A stretch of 37,157 nucleotides of DNA from Candidatus Zixiibacteriota bacterium (GTDB taxonomy: Bacteria > Zixibacteria > MSB-5A5 > RBG-16-43-9), in assembly GCA_030692925.1 (NCBI GenBank), contig JAUYBY010000015.1, positions 1 through 37,157 of the forward strand, given 5' to 3'. Shown in pieces: positions 25,181-33,255 of this stretch; position 1 is the first letter of the stretch; every line of letters starts with the position of its first letter. Below the pieces are notes generated by a model. It made no database searches and was not told the origin of the DNA. It saw nothing but the letters and a program-made list of their open reading frames with translations. The position numbers and the translations under genes were made by a program.

Positions 25181-25220
25181 TGTTTGCCACTACTTGCCAC
25201 TGCTTGCCACTGCTTGCCAC
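25181..25220 (-). promoter_or_regulatory. MraZ box: four tandem 10-bp repeats
   Basis: On the minus strand four adjacent decamers read GTGGCAAGCA, GTGGCAAGCA, GTGGCAAGTA and GTGGCAAACA. The 10-bp period and the TGG core match known MraZ boxes (TGGGN repeats with five-base spacing in E. coli). The array begins two bases after the -10, covering the expected start site and the early transcript. Four units rather than three are present. Confidence 0.85.
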
Positions 25221-25222
25221 CA

Positions 25223-25251
25223 ATATTATCTTATGCTTGCTCTATTGTCAA
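25223..25251 (-). promoter_or_regulatory. Consensus sigma70 promoter of the dcw cluster
   Basis: TTGACA (25246-25251) and TAATAT (25223-25228) are separated by exactly 17 bases on the minus strand. The -35 is perfect and the -10 differs from TATAAT at two positions. It lies about 64 bases upstream of mraZ. Confidence 0.85.
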
Positions 25252-25621
25252 GAAAAAAATTAAAAATTCTAAATTTTTTTTAGATATCTCAAGTATTGGA
25301 AACTTACCACTATTTATAGGAGCCTTCCCTCTACATATTGATTGAAATTCTGATCTTAATAAGCGCCCAAAAAATAACTTCTTCACCTGAAACAGAATAT
25401 AAGAATCTTCAAAACATCTGCTTGAAGTTTTATATGGCAAGCCTTTTGCCATATACTTGTTGATAAATCCTAAAGAAGCTCTGATGAAGTCGCGGAGCAT
25501 GGTCGGGCAAGGTGCCCGACCTACGAAAAATAACACCTTTATCCATTTCGTAGGCGGGGCTCCCAGCCCCGTACGTTAAGGTTCTCATAGACTTCTTAAA
25601 AAACCTGGAGGGGGATTAGTT
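25252..25621. repeat. Gap between mraZ and the C25 protease gene, with a composite double hairpin
   Basis: The mraZ-proximal half is AT-rich and shows no gene I would support. At 25501-25521 lies a GGTCGGGCA/TGCCCGACC hairpin and at 25556-25570 a GGGGCT/AGCCCC hairpin, joined by CTACGA ... TCGTAG as at 9458-9536. The C25 gene's ribosome site (GGAGGGGG, about 25608-25615) is at the end. Confidence 0.7.
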
Positions 25622-28030
25622 TTGGTTAAGAAATTCTTTTTAAGCTGTGCAATTTTATTGATATTGCCCTCACTTTGTTTTTCCCAATTGACCTATCAAG
25701 TAAATTTCTCAGAAGAGGAGCTTCAATTTCAGAAAAAAGGTAATTATGATTATATTCAACTAAAAAAAGGTGAAGTGGAGGAAGAGATTGGAAAACCTGT
25801 GCTTCCTTTTAGGATTTTTAACCTTTTAATTCCTGAGAACAAAGTTGTGGATACGGTTCTGTGCGAGACTGAGAACGAGAAGCTTCTCGGAAACTATTTT
25901 ATTTGCCCTGGTTTTAGAAAAGAGAAAACCGATGGAATGCCAGTCGAGGATTTACCTGTATTTGACTCTTCAATTTACTTCTCTGATGAGGCGCATCCTC
26001 AAGAACCATATAAGATTATAAGCTCAGATTATTTAGAGGGAAATCATATTTTGAGCCTGGCTTTATACCCACTAAAGTACTTTCCGAAATCCCAGAACCT
26101 TTTTTTAAACAAGAGCTTAAAGCTCATCATCATTCTAAAAGAAGCTCCATCGAGAAGAGTTTATCCTAAAATAGGTTTAGAGGAAAAAAATAGACTGGCA
26201 GCAGCTTTTCTTGGTGATTTACTTTACAATCCTGAGGAGATTCCTCAATATCCCCGTACCTCTGAATACAAAACCGGAGCCTCGGAGCAACCTGTATACC
26301 TTATAATCACTTCAGAGGAATTGAGGAATTCCTTTTTTCCTCTGATCGAATGGAAAACCCAGAAAGGGCTAAGAGGAACTATAGTCATCTTAGATAGCAT
26401 AGAGAATTACTCCAGTGGCAAAGACACCCAGGAAAAAATCAGAAATTTCCTGATCCAGTCTTATCCTGATGGTCTCCTGTGGATCCTTTTAGGTGGAGAC
26501 GGAAACATAATCCCGTTCAGATATGCCTACCATGCCAATACTTCTTCTTCCATACCCATAGCTGACCAGCAGATCTGCGACCTTTATTATGCGGATTTAA
26601 ATGGAGACTGGGATAAAGATGGAGATGGGGTTTTTGGAGAGCCGACTGATGATTCTCCTGACTTGTATCCTGAGCTTTTTGTCGGAAGAGCACCTGTAAA
26701 AACTCCAGAAGAAGCAGATATTTTTGTCCAGAAAATTATAAACTATGAGAAAAGCCCGGGCCTTGGCGATTATTCATTTCTCAAAAAAGGTTTGTGGATA
26801 AGCTCTGATCAAATGCGGGATTGGGAAACAGTTGGGCAGCATACTTTGGTCTCCCAGGAGGTTGACCAGAGCTTTTTCCAGGACCTCCAGAGTTTAGTAG
26901 AATCCCCTTCAGGAAGTGCTGAAAACCCCACTGACCCCTCCGGCTCAAAATGTATTGATATCCTGAATCAGGGATGGGGAATAATCGGGGTGTTCGCTCA
27001 CGGAAAAGTTAACGGGTTTGTTGCCAGCTCAAATCTTATCAACCAGTGGCCCAAAACCTATGTCCTTTCAGATTCCGGTGTTGAAGACGGCAATGGTCAT
27101 CTGAATAACCTGAACAATGGCAATAAATTAGGTATCATGTATTCGATCTCCTGCAACCAGACCGCTCTGGATGTCGAGTCAGAACCAGCCTTGGGAACTC
27201 CACCGTGCATCGGAAAAAATTTCCTGATCTCAAAAGATAAAGGAGCAGTTGCCTTTTTAGGGTATTCCCGCTGGGGCTGGGTTTCAACTTCTTATAAGTT
27301 AGCTTCAGAATTTATGAAAAATCTTTTCAAGCCTGATTACGGACATCATCTTGGAGTAGCAGAAGCTTTTTCAAAAACAACCTATTCTATATACAGAGAT
27401 TTGAATTACGGGCATAACCTCTTAGGTGACCCGGAGATGCAAATTTGGACCGAAGTACCTTGTTCACTTGAAGTTAATTACCCTTATGATCTCTCATCCG
27501 ATTCTATCTTTATCGTGCAGGTTAAAGTAAAAGGATTTCCATTATCTGATGCAAAAGTAGTTGTAAGCCATAAGGATACTCTCTTTTTCGCAGATATAAC
27601 AGATCAGCAAGGTAATATTTCCATTCCTCTTTTAGATTTTAGACCGGGGGAGGTCAGCCTGACTATTACAAAACACAACTTTTTACCTTTTGAAGCGAAA
27701 ATAAATCTTAATGCCAAATCAGATGTAAAAGATTCAGAAAAAAATTTAGACTTAACCTTCTCCCTGGGAATTAACTATCCTAATCCCTTTAATCCCTCGA
27801 CCACAATCCCCTTCAAAGTTGGGAGTCCCCTCCTCACATCCCTGAAAATCTACAATATCCTCGGACAATTGGTGAGGACTCTGGTGAACGAGGAAAAACT
27901 TCCAGGTAATTATCAGGTCGCCTGGGATGGAAAAGACCAGAAAGGAAACTTGGTGTCATCCGGGATTTACTTCTATCAGTTAAAAGCTGGAGACTACCAG
28001 GAGACTAAAAAGATGAGTTTGGTCAGGTAA
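25622..28030 (+). CDS. Secreted C25 (gingipain-type) cysteine protease with C-terminal FlgD-like sorting domain
   Basis: An 802-residue secreted protein. A signal peptide (about residues 1-21, ending CFSQ) precedes a propeptide-like region (about 22-220). The caspase-like C25 catalytic domain contains His460 in GVFAHGK and Cys511 in YSISCNQ, the expected His-Cys dyad. A bacterial Ig-like segment is followed by a C-terminal domain beginning GINYPNPFNPSTTI and ending SGIYFYQLKAGDYQETKKM. This matches the FlgD-Ig/Por-type sorting tails of type IX-like secretion in FCB bacteria. The start is TTG at 25622. The gene diverges from mraZ. Its substrate is unknown. Confidence 0.88.
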   Translation: MVKKFFLSCAILLILPSLCFSQLTYQVNFSEEELQFQKKGNYDYIQLKKGEVEEEIGKPVLPFRIFNLLIPENKVVDTVLCETENEKLLGNYFICPGFRKEKTDGMPVEDLPVFDSSIYFSDEAHPQEPYKIISSDYLEGNHILSLALYPLKYFPKSQNLFLNKSLKLIIILKEAPSRRVYPKIGLEEKNRLAAAFLGDLLYNPEEIPQYPRTSEYKTGASEQPVYLIITSEELRNSFFPLIEWKTQKGLRGTIVILDSIENYSSGKDTQEKIRNFLIQSYPDGLLWILLGGDGNIIPFRYAYHANTSSSIPIADQQICDLYYADLNGDWDKDGDGVFGEPTDDSPDLYPELFVGRAPVKTPEEADIFVQKIINYEKSPGLGDYSFLKKGLWISSDQMRDWETVGQHTLVSQEVDQSFFQDLQSLVESPSGSAENPTDPSGSKCIDILNQGWGIIGVFAHGKVNGFVASSNLINQWPKTYVLSDSGVEDGNGHLNNLNNGNKLGIMYSISCNQTALDVESEPALGTPPCIGKNFLISKDKGAVAFLGYSRWGWVSTSYKLASEFMKNLFKPDYGHHLGVAEAFSKTTYSIYRDLNYGHNLLGDPEMQIWTEVPCSLEVNYPYDLSSDSIFIVQVKVKGFPLSDAKVVVSHKDTLFFADITDQQGNISIPLLDFRPGEVSLTITKHNFLPFEAKINLNAKSDVKDSEKNLDLTFSLGINYPNPFNPSTTIPFKVGSPLLTSLKIYNILGQLVRTLVNEEKLPGNYQVAWDGKDQKGNLVSSGIYFYQLKAGDYQETKKMSLVR

Positions 28031-28184
28031 CTCTGACACCCTTTAATCGGTAGCCCGTTTTGCCCACAAGGTGGGCTTATGCTATTTTACCCAGGTTGAG
28101 GGCAACCCTACGGGCAGGCTCTGGGTCTGCCATTTTCTCACTCCGTACAGGGCGAGGGAACCTCGCCCCTACCGCGCGTCTGAT
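28031..28184. repeat. Hairpin repeats between the C25 protease and rhomboid genes
   Basis: Stem-loops GCCCAC-AAG-GTGGGC (28062-28076) and GGGCGAGG-GAA-CCTCGCCC (28150-28168) fill the gap between the convergent genes. They could end transcription from both sides, but neither has a T-tract. Confidence 0.7.
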
Positions 28185-28844
28185 TTATCTCAATACGTAA
28201 AACAACAAAATCCCCGCTAAGAACCCCCCTATATGAGCAAAAAAAGCAACGCCTCCCGCGTTCTGAACGCCCAAAGACGGAATAGCATAGATTAACTGTA
28301 GAATAAACCAAAACCCCAGGACAAAAAATGCTGGTACCCTTATTATCCTGGCAAAGAATCCGAAGAAAACTACGGTCAATATCCTGGCATAAGGAAACGC
28401 AACCATATAAGCCCCTAAGACTCCGGCAATCGCACCTGAAGCTCCGATCATAGGTACAGTAGATTTGGGTGAAGTCAGTATATGTGAGAAGCTGGCTGCC
28501 AGACCTGAGATCAGATATAAGAGGATGAACTTAAATCTTCCTAATCTATCCTCCACATTATCCCCGAATATCCATAAGTAAAGCATATTCCCCAAAAGAT
28601 GCAGAAAACCCCCGTGAAGAAACATGGCGGTAAAAAGGGTCAGAGGAAGAGGGAAAGTGGTATAATGAGCTACTTTTGCAAGATGTGTAATCTTGTAAGG
28701 TATTGCACCATATTTAAGCACGAACCCTTCAACTCCAGGACCTAAGGAAAACTGATACAGGAAAACCAGAACGTTCATCCCGATGAGCAGGGTAGTCACT
28801 ACCGGCTTTTTATAGGACGGTATATCGTCTTTTAGAGGAAGCAT
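28185..28844 (-). CDS. Rhomboid-family intramembrane serine protease
   Basis: Rhomboids cleave membrane proteins within the bilayer. The 219 residues contain about six membrane segments. The catalytic Ser is in MIGASGAIAGVLGAYM (near residue 138) and the catalytic His in AHIGGFLAGILLF (near residue 206); FLHGGFLHLLGNMLYLWIFGDNVEDRLG is the conserved HxxxN-containing second segment. This is the short bacterial form without extra domains. The start is ATG with a weak AAGGGAT ribosome site. Substrates cannot be deduced. Confidence 0.93.
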   Translation of the reverse strand: MLPLKDDIPSYKKPVVTTLLIGMNVLVFLYQFSLGPGVEGFVLKYGAIPYKITHLAKVAHYTTFPLPLTLFTAMFLHGGFLHLLGNMLYLWIFGDNVEDRLGRFKFILLYLISGLAASFSHILTSPKSTVPMIGASGAIAGVLGAYMVAFPYARILTVVFFGFFARIIRVPAFFVLGFWFILQLIYAIPSLGVQNAGGVAFFAHIGGFLAGILLFYVLR

Positions 28845-29100
28845 TTGTTTCTATCCCTTGAACTCTTTAACCTTTGACCTTTCTAAATTATTTTAAACCT
28901 GCTTTTGATTATCGGTATCCCCGCCTTGCCCTCAAGGCGGGAAGCTGAACGCCCCATCTTGAGGGCAAGATGGGGCTACTGTTTTTGATACCTGCTACAA
29001 GTTACCTGCTTTTTTCTCTCCTCTTGAACTTTTGAACCTTTTTCGTCGGGCACCAGACCCGACGCTACGTCTCTATCTATTCCTTGAACCTTTGAACTGT
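28845..29100. repeat. Hairpin repeats between rhomboid and M23 genes
   Basis: Stem-loops CCGCCTTG-CCCT-CAAGGCGG (28921-28940), GCCCCATCTTG-AGGG-CAAGATGGGGC (28951-28976) and CGTCGGG/CCCGACG (29044-29064). The first two have complementary loops (CCCT and AGGG). The degenerate phrase 'cttgaac ctttgaac' recurs at 28857-28880 and 29022-29040. No gene is supported. Confidence 0.7.
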
Positions 29101-30822
29101 CTAAATTATTTTGAACCTGCTTTTGATTATTTTTGTATTCCCCATCCTGTCCCGAGCCTTGATCACCAGTTTGTGCCAGCCAAGAGACAAAACCTTTACA
29201 GGTTTACAGATGAGAATGAGTTTTTCCGGATCATACTCTGGTATCTGCCAATCCCCATCCAGGTAAACCTCTATATCCTGATCACTTCCTATCCCCGATA
29301 GGTCATCTGAAACCCTTGCGGATATGATTAACTCTCTTACGTTTATTTTTTGACCCGGTTTTGGATAAAGTTCCCTTATTCCCGGAGCAGTTCTATCCTC
29401 TAAAAGGACATAGGTTGACAAATCTCGCACCTCTCCGGAAATCGAATTGTTTGCGGTATCGATTTCCTGTCCAATGAATTTAAAAGTGCTGCCCAGGAGC
29501 TCATATAATCCGGTTTTTGCCAGTCGACACTTGCCTTTCGTGCACCGGATAGTGATTTTGGCAGGCTTAGCTAAGGGAATATCTGACGGCAGAAAAGAAT
29601 AAAAAGAGCTTTTCTGTCTTGCAATTCTGGGTAAGCCTAATTTCTTAACCTGCAGGGCAATCCTTTTAAAAACCGAGCCTGAGTCTATCTCAACCCTTGC
29701 CAGTCCGTCCTCGCTCTGTGTGATGATTTTGTCCTGGTTTGCAATCATAAAGAATCTGGGATTTTCAGCCTTTAAAGCCTCATATACGCGCGGATGAGTA
29801 GCCCTCAGAACGAGCTTTGACCTGGAGATATTCCCAGAGGCATCAGAAGCCAAAATTTCCAGTTGATGAACCCCGCTGTCCGGAAATTCTAAAAAACCTC
29901 TATTTACGGAATAATACAAGGGTAAATCATTCCCATAATCTAAATACAGCTTGTAAAATTCGCCCTCTTTTTTCTTCAGAATCCCAAAATCACGGTCCAG
30001 CTCAATTTTCCAGCTATTTTCAAAATCTATGGTATCGTAATGAGAGGAAAACACCAGCAGACTATCCAGAAAAAGCTCCAGTTTATAAACCCCAAACCTG
30101 CTCCCCTTCTCTGCCATCTGATCATAAGCTGAGACTTCGATACCAATCCTTCCTTCCACAATCGGGATTTCTTTTGAGGTATAAACCTGTTGCCTGGAAT
30201 CAAAATACAGAGGGTAAATCTTGATATCTGCTGAGTCATCCACGTACGAATTCAGGTCTAAGGGTCTTATCCCTATGCTGGCGAAGACCGGAAGGATGGT
30301 ATCCGGAATCAAAAGCCCGGAGGTGAGCGGGTTTAAGGGTCTATTTTTTTCGTCTCTGATTTCAAAATGAAAATGAGGTTCACCAGTTCCAGTCTCACCC
30401 GAATATCCGATAAGCTCACCCAGTTCTATCCGGATTGTATCCTGGGGGAAAATATCCGCCCTGTATCTTTTATTTCTCAACTGTTCTCCAGTTACGATTT
30501 TCTTTAGCTTCTCTGAAAAATCTGAAAGATGAGCATACAGGGTAAGTTGTCCATCCGGGTGTTTTAGATAAACGGCTTTGCCATAACCCCACCAGGAGGC
30601 AAAAAGCCGATATACCCAGCCGGATTTTGCAGCGTAGACCTCAAGCCCGGTCTTCTCCCCGGTCTTAAAATCGATACCGGAATGGAAATGAAAACTCCTG
30701 TGGTCGGCAAAAATCGAAGAAAGTTCTCTCTGGTCTTTAAGCGGGAAAATATACCCTTCTTGAGAGAAAGAGAGGGTGAACAAGCATAAAATCCAGAACA
30801 GGCAGAAAACCGTATTCTTCAT
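29101..30822 (-). CDS. Secreted M23-family (LytM) peptidase with C-terminal beta-rich domains
   Basis: A signal peptide (residues 1-20, cleaved near SFSQ) is followed directly by an M23 domain (about residues 25-165). Its metal ligands are seen as HFHSGIDF (His47, Asp51) and PHFHFEIRD, with LTLYAHLSD between. This is the zinc site of an active peptidoglycan endopeptidase. The remaining 400 residues are beta-rich, with repeated phrases such as SDASGNISRSKLVL and ARVSDDLSGIGSDQDIEVYLDGDW, which resemble bacterial Ig-like folds. It probably hydrolyses or regulates peptidoglycan from the periplasm. Its long C-terminal region is not a standard LytM architecture. Confidence 0.88.
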   Translation of the reverse strand: MKNTVFCLFWILCLFTLSFSQEGYIFPLKDQRELSSIFADHRSFHFHSGIDFKTGEKTGLEVYAAKSGWVYRLFASWWGYGKAVYLKHPDGQLTLYAHLSDFSEKLKKIVTGEQLRNKRYRADIFPQDTIRIELGELIGYSGETGTGEPHFHFEIRDEKNRPLNPLTSGLLIPDTILPVFASIGIRPLDLNSYVDDSADIKIYPLYFDSRQQVYTSKEIPIVEGRIGIEVSAYDQMAEKGSRFGVYKLELFLDSLLVFSSHYDTIDFENSWKIELDRDFGILKKKEGEFYKLYLDYGNDLPLYYSVNRGFLEFPDSGVHQLEILASDASGNISRSKLVLRATHPRVYEALKAENPRFFMIANQDKIITQSEDGLARVEIDSGSVFKRIALQVKKLGLPRIARQKSSFYSFLPSDIPLAKPAKITIRCTKGKCRLAKTGLYELLGSTFKFIGQEIDTANNSISGEVRDLSTYVLLEDRTAPGIRELYPKPGQKINVRELIISARVSDDLSGIGSDQDIEVYLDGDWQIPEYDPEKLILICKPVKVLSLGWHKLVIKARDRMGNTKIIKSRFKII

Positions 30823-30891
30823 ATTTCATCAATAAACGGATTTATTTCCCGATGTCAATTTTTTTAAGAGAGTAGGTATAGAAGGAGAATA

Positions 30892-30927
30892 TAGGGGTTC
30901 ATCCGCTAACGGCGGATTGAACCCCTA
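30892..30927. repeat. Hairpin upstream of the PpiD-like gene
   Basis: TAGGGGTTCA and TGAACCCCTA flank an inner TCCGC/GCGGA stem with one extra base on the right arm. It is of the GTAGGGG...CCCCTAC style and sits just upstream of a candidate promoter. Confidence 0.7.
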
Positions 30928-30943
30928 CGATTTCAAAAACCTC

Positions 30944-30971
30944 TTGCCATTTAAAGAATACAAATTATATT
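30944..30971 (+). promoter_or_regulatory. Candidate sigma70 promoter for the PpiD-like gene
   Basis: TTGCCA (30944-30949) and TATATT (30966-30971) are separated by 16 bases, about 58 bases before the ATG at 31029. It is a reasonable but not perfect match. Confidence 0.5.
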
Positions 30972-31028
30972 AGTCATCCGTATAAATATATGGTTTTTCA
31001 AAAGATATAGAAAAGGAGAGAAAGCTTT

Positions 31029-32828
31029 ATGATGAAAACAATGCGCAAGATGACCCGTTCAATTCTGTGGATAGTGATTGCCGCCTTCGTGGGAACCATA
31101 GTCTTTGCCTGGGGGATGGAGTTCACTTCAAGAAAATCAAAACAGGGGGTCATCGCGGTAATAAACGGAAAAGATATACCCTATCAGTCCTTTCAGTATC
31201 TGTATGAACAGAAGCTGAGGGATGCAGAGAAAAAGTACGATGAGGTCACTGACCAGGTAGCTAAAGACCTGAGAGATCAGGCCTGGTCAGAGTTAGTTGA
31301 CCAGACCCTTCTCGCCCAGGAGGTGAAGAAAAAAGGGATAGTCATTACTAATAAGGAACTCTATGAGTTTATGAAGAGGTTCCCACCCAAGGAGATAATG
31401 GAAAGCGAGGTTTTCCAGACCAATGGAAAGTTCGATTACAACAAATACTTGCAGGCCCTGACCGACCCCAGAGTGCCCTGGGGTCAAATAGAAGGGCTAA
31501 TCCGGAACCAGCTCATGGTTGGCAAACTGCAGGAGAGCATAATCGGCTCAATTCGTATAAATGACCCGGAGGTCTATAAAAAATATCTGGATGATAACCA
31601 GAAAGTAAGGGTGAATTATATCTTTGTCCCCACTACAGAGTTTCCTGCCTCGGGTATAAAACTCGACCAGTCAGAAATTCAAAAATACTATGACGAAAAT
31701 AAAGATAAATTCAGGATGACAGAAAGGGCGATCTTGAGATTCGTAGAATTTCCCAAAGCCCCTTCTAAGGAGGATGAAGAGAAGGTTAAATCGAGACTTT
31801 TAGAGATCCGGGACCTGGCTCTAAAAGGGGAAGATTTCGCCGGATTGGCAAAAGAGTATTCGGATGACCCTGCCTCCAAAAAGAATGGCGGAGATTTAGG
31901 CTGGTTAAAAAAAGGCTCAATCAAGCAGCCATTTGACCAGGTTATCTTTAATCTAAAACCGGGTGAGATTTCCGAGCCGGTGAAGTCAGAGTATAACTGG
32001 TATTTGATAAAACTCCTTGACAGGAAAAAAACCAAAGGGGTGGAAGAGGCACATGCCAGCCAGATCGTATTAAGGATTGTGCCCTCTGAGGAAACCCTCA
32101 ACCGGATAAAAAACCAGACAGATGAATTCGCTCTGCAGGCTAAAAAAACAGATTTGGATAAGGCGGCAACAGAGGAAAAACTCCAGGTGAAAGAGAGCGG
32201 GATGTTTATCAAGGGAAGTTTCATACCTAACTTAGGTATGTCCCAGGAAGCTAATAAATTCGCCTTTGAGAATAAGCCTGGCAAGACAAGCGATCCGATA
32301 GAAGCCCAGTTTCTCTACTATGTGGTCCAGTTAAAAGAAAGGAAACCTGCAGGTATAGCTCCTCTTTCTGATGCTGAACCTTTTGTCAAGCAGGCTCTTT
32401 TGAACAAGAAACAGTACGAATTTGCTTATCAGAAAGGCACCAAGATTTACGAAGAGATAAAGAAGGGCAAGGATTTCAAAAAAGCAGCAGAAGAAAACAA
32501 TGAAAAAGTTATTGATTCAGGCGAGTTTTACAGGAGTTCCTACGTCTCTGGAGTAGGTCAGATTCCGGAATTCGCTGGTACCGCTTTCGCTCTAAATGAG
32601 AAAGGCCAGGTTTGCTCGCCAGTTGAACTGACCACAGGGACTTATATATTGCAACTGGTATCGAAATCCGCAGTTAATGATAGCCTTTATCAAGCTCATA
32701 GTGATTCTCTTAAGATCGACTTGCTGCGCAGAAAACAATATGATTTTTATACTCAGTGGTTTGACAATCTGAAAAAGAACTCTAAAATACAAGATTTCCG
32801 CGACCAGTATTATAAAGAGACCTATTAA
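31029..32828 (+). CDS. PpiD-like periplasmic peptidyl-prolyl isomerase/chaperone
   Basis: A membrane-anchored foldase for exported proteins. The 599 residues start with a short cytoplasmic tail and one membrane segment (SILWIVIAAFVGTIVFAWGM, about 11-30). A SurA/PpiD N-terminal chaperone domain follows (VIAVINGKDIPYQSFQYLYEQ, about 38-180), then a parvulin domain (about 230-340, with GEDFAGLAKEYSDDPASKKNGGDLGWLKKG and PGEISEPVKSEYNWYLIKLLDRK). A second, degenerate parvulin-like or chaperone region makes up the C-terminal half. GGAGAG lies upstream of the ATG. It is probably a single-gene transcript. Confidence 0.88.
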   Translation: MMKTMRKMTRSILWIVIAAFVGTIVFAWGMEFTSRKSKQGVIAVINGKDIPYQSFQYLYEQKLRDAEKKYDEVTDQVAKDLRDQAWSELVDQTLLAQEVKKKGIVITNKELYEFMKRFPPKEIMESEVFQTNGKFDYNKYLQALTDPRVPWGQIEGLIRNQLMVGKLQESIIGSIRINDPEVYKKYLDDNQKVRVNYIFVPTTEFPASGIKLDQSEIQKYYDENKDKFRMTERAILRFVEFPKAPSKEDEEKVKSRLLEIRDLALKGEDFAGLAKEYSDDPASKKNGGDLGWLKKGSIKQPFDQVIFNLKPGEISEPVKSEYNWYLIKLLDRKKTKGVEEAHASQIVLRIVPSEETLNRIKNQTDEFALQAKKTDLDKAATEEKLQVKESGMFIKGSFIPNLGMSQEANKFAFENKPGKTSDPIEAQFLYYVVQLKERKPAGIAPLSDAEPFVKQALLNKKQYEFAYQKGTKIYEEIKKGKDFKKAAEENNEKVIDSGEFYRSSYVSGVGQIPEFAGTAFALNEKGQVCSPVELTTGTYILQLVSKSAVNDSLYQAHSDSLKIDLLRRKQYDFYTQWFDNLKKNSKIQDFRDQYYKETY

Positions 32829-33255
32829 TAGTTCTGTAGGGGCGGGGTTACCCCGCCCTAAGGATTTATTCTTGTAGCGGAGGTCTTCAGACCTCCATAA
32901 ATAAGAAATGGAAGGCTAAAAGTCTTCGCCAGGATCCTGTGGACAAGACCTTGACGGCCTTCCGCTACATCCAGATTTAGGGGCGACCCGGCAGTTCGAC
33001 AGGCTCACTGCTCTGAGCGGAGCCGAAGAGCGGGTCGCCCCTACACATTTTTTTCGGTGTGTGGCACCCTCAAACTTGTTTGAGGGTGTATCAACTACCC
33101 GGAGTAGAAGTAGGGGCACGGCATGCCGTGCCCCTACATTTATTTCTTTGTTCTCTGTTGGTCTCCTGACCAACAGAGCATTTCGTATTGGCATGACCTC
33201 CTCTTTTGCTTCGTTGGTGAGGACACCAACGAAGAGCGTAGATCTAAAGACCTTG
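32829..33255. repeat. 427-base gap packed with hairpin repeats
   Basis: Between convergent genes lie stem-loops at 32840-32858 (GGGCGGGGT/ACCCCGCCC), 32879-32896 (GGAGGTC/GACCTCC), 33065-33088 (CACCCTCAAAC/GTTTGAGGGTG), and 33110-33137 (a perfect 28-base palindrome). A diverged pair of the TTGGTCTCCTGACCAA and TTGGTGAGGACACCAA hairpins follows (33158-33173 and 33214-33229). The phrase GCAGTTCGACAGGCTCACTG (32990-33009) precedes a GCGGAGCCGAAGAGCGGGTC segment. Open frames here are repeat artefacts. Confidence 0.8.

Noticed and set aside
25231..25536. 101-codon frame upstream of mraZ on the minus strand
   Set aside because: It runs through the mraZ promoter and a repeat; no similarity recognised.
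31688..32284. A 198-codon frame antisense to the PpiD-like gene
   Set aside because: Codon pattern mirrors the sense gene, and the sense frame has clear parvulin motifs.
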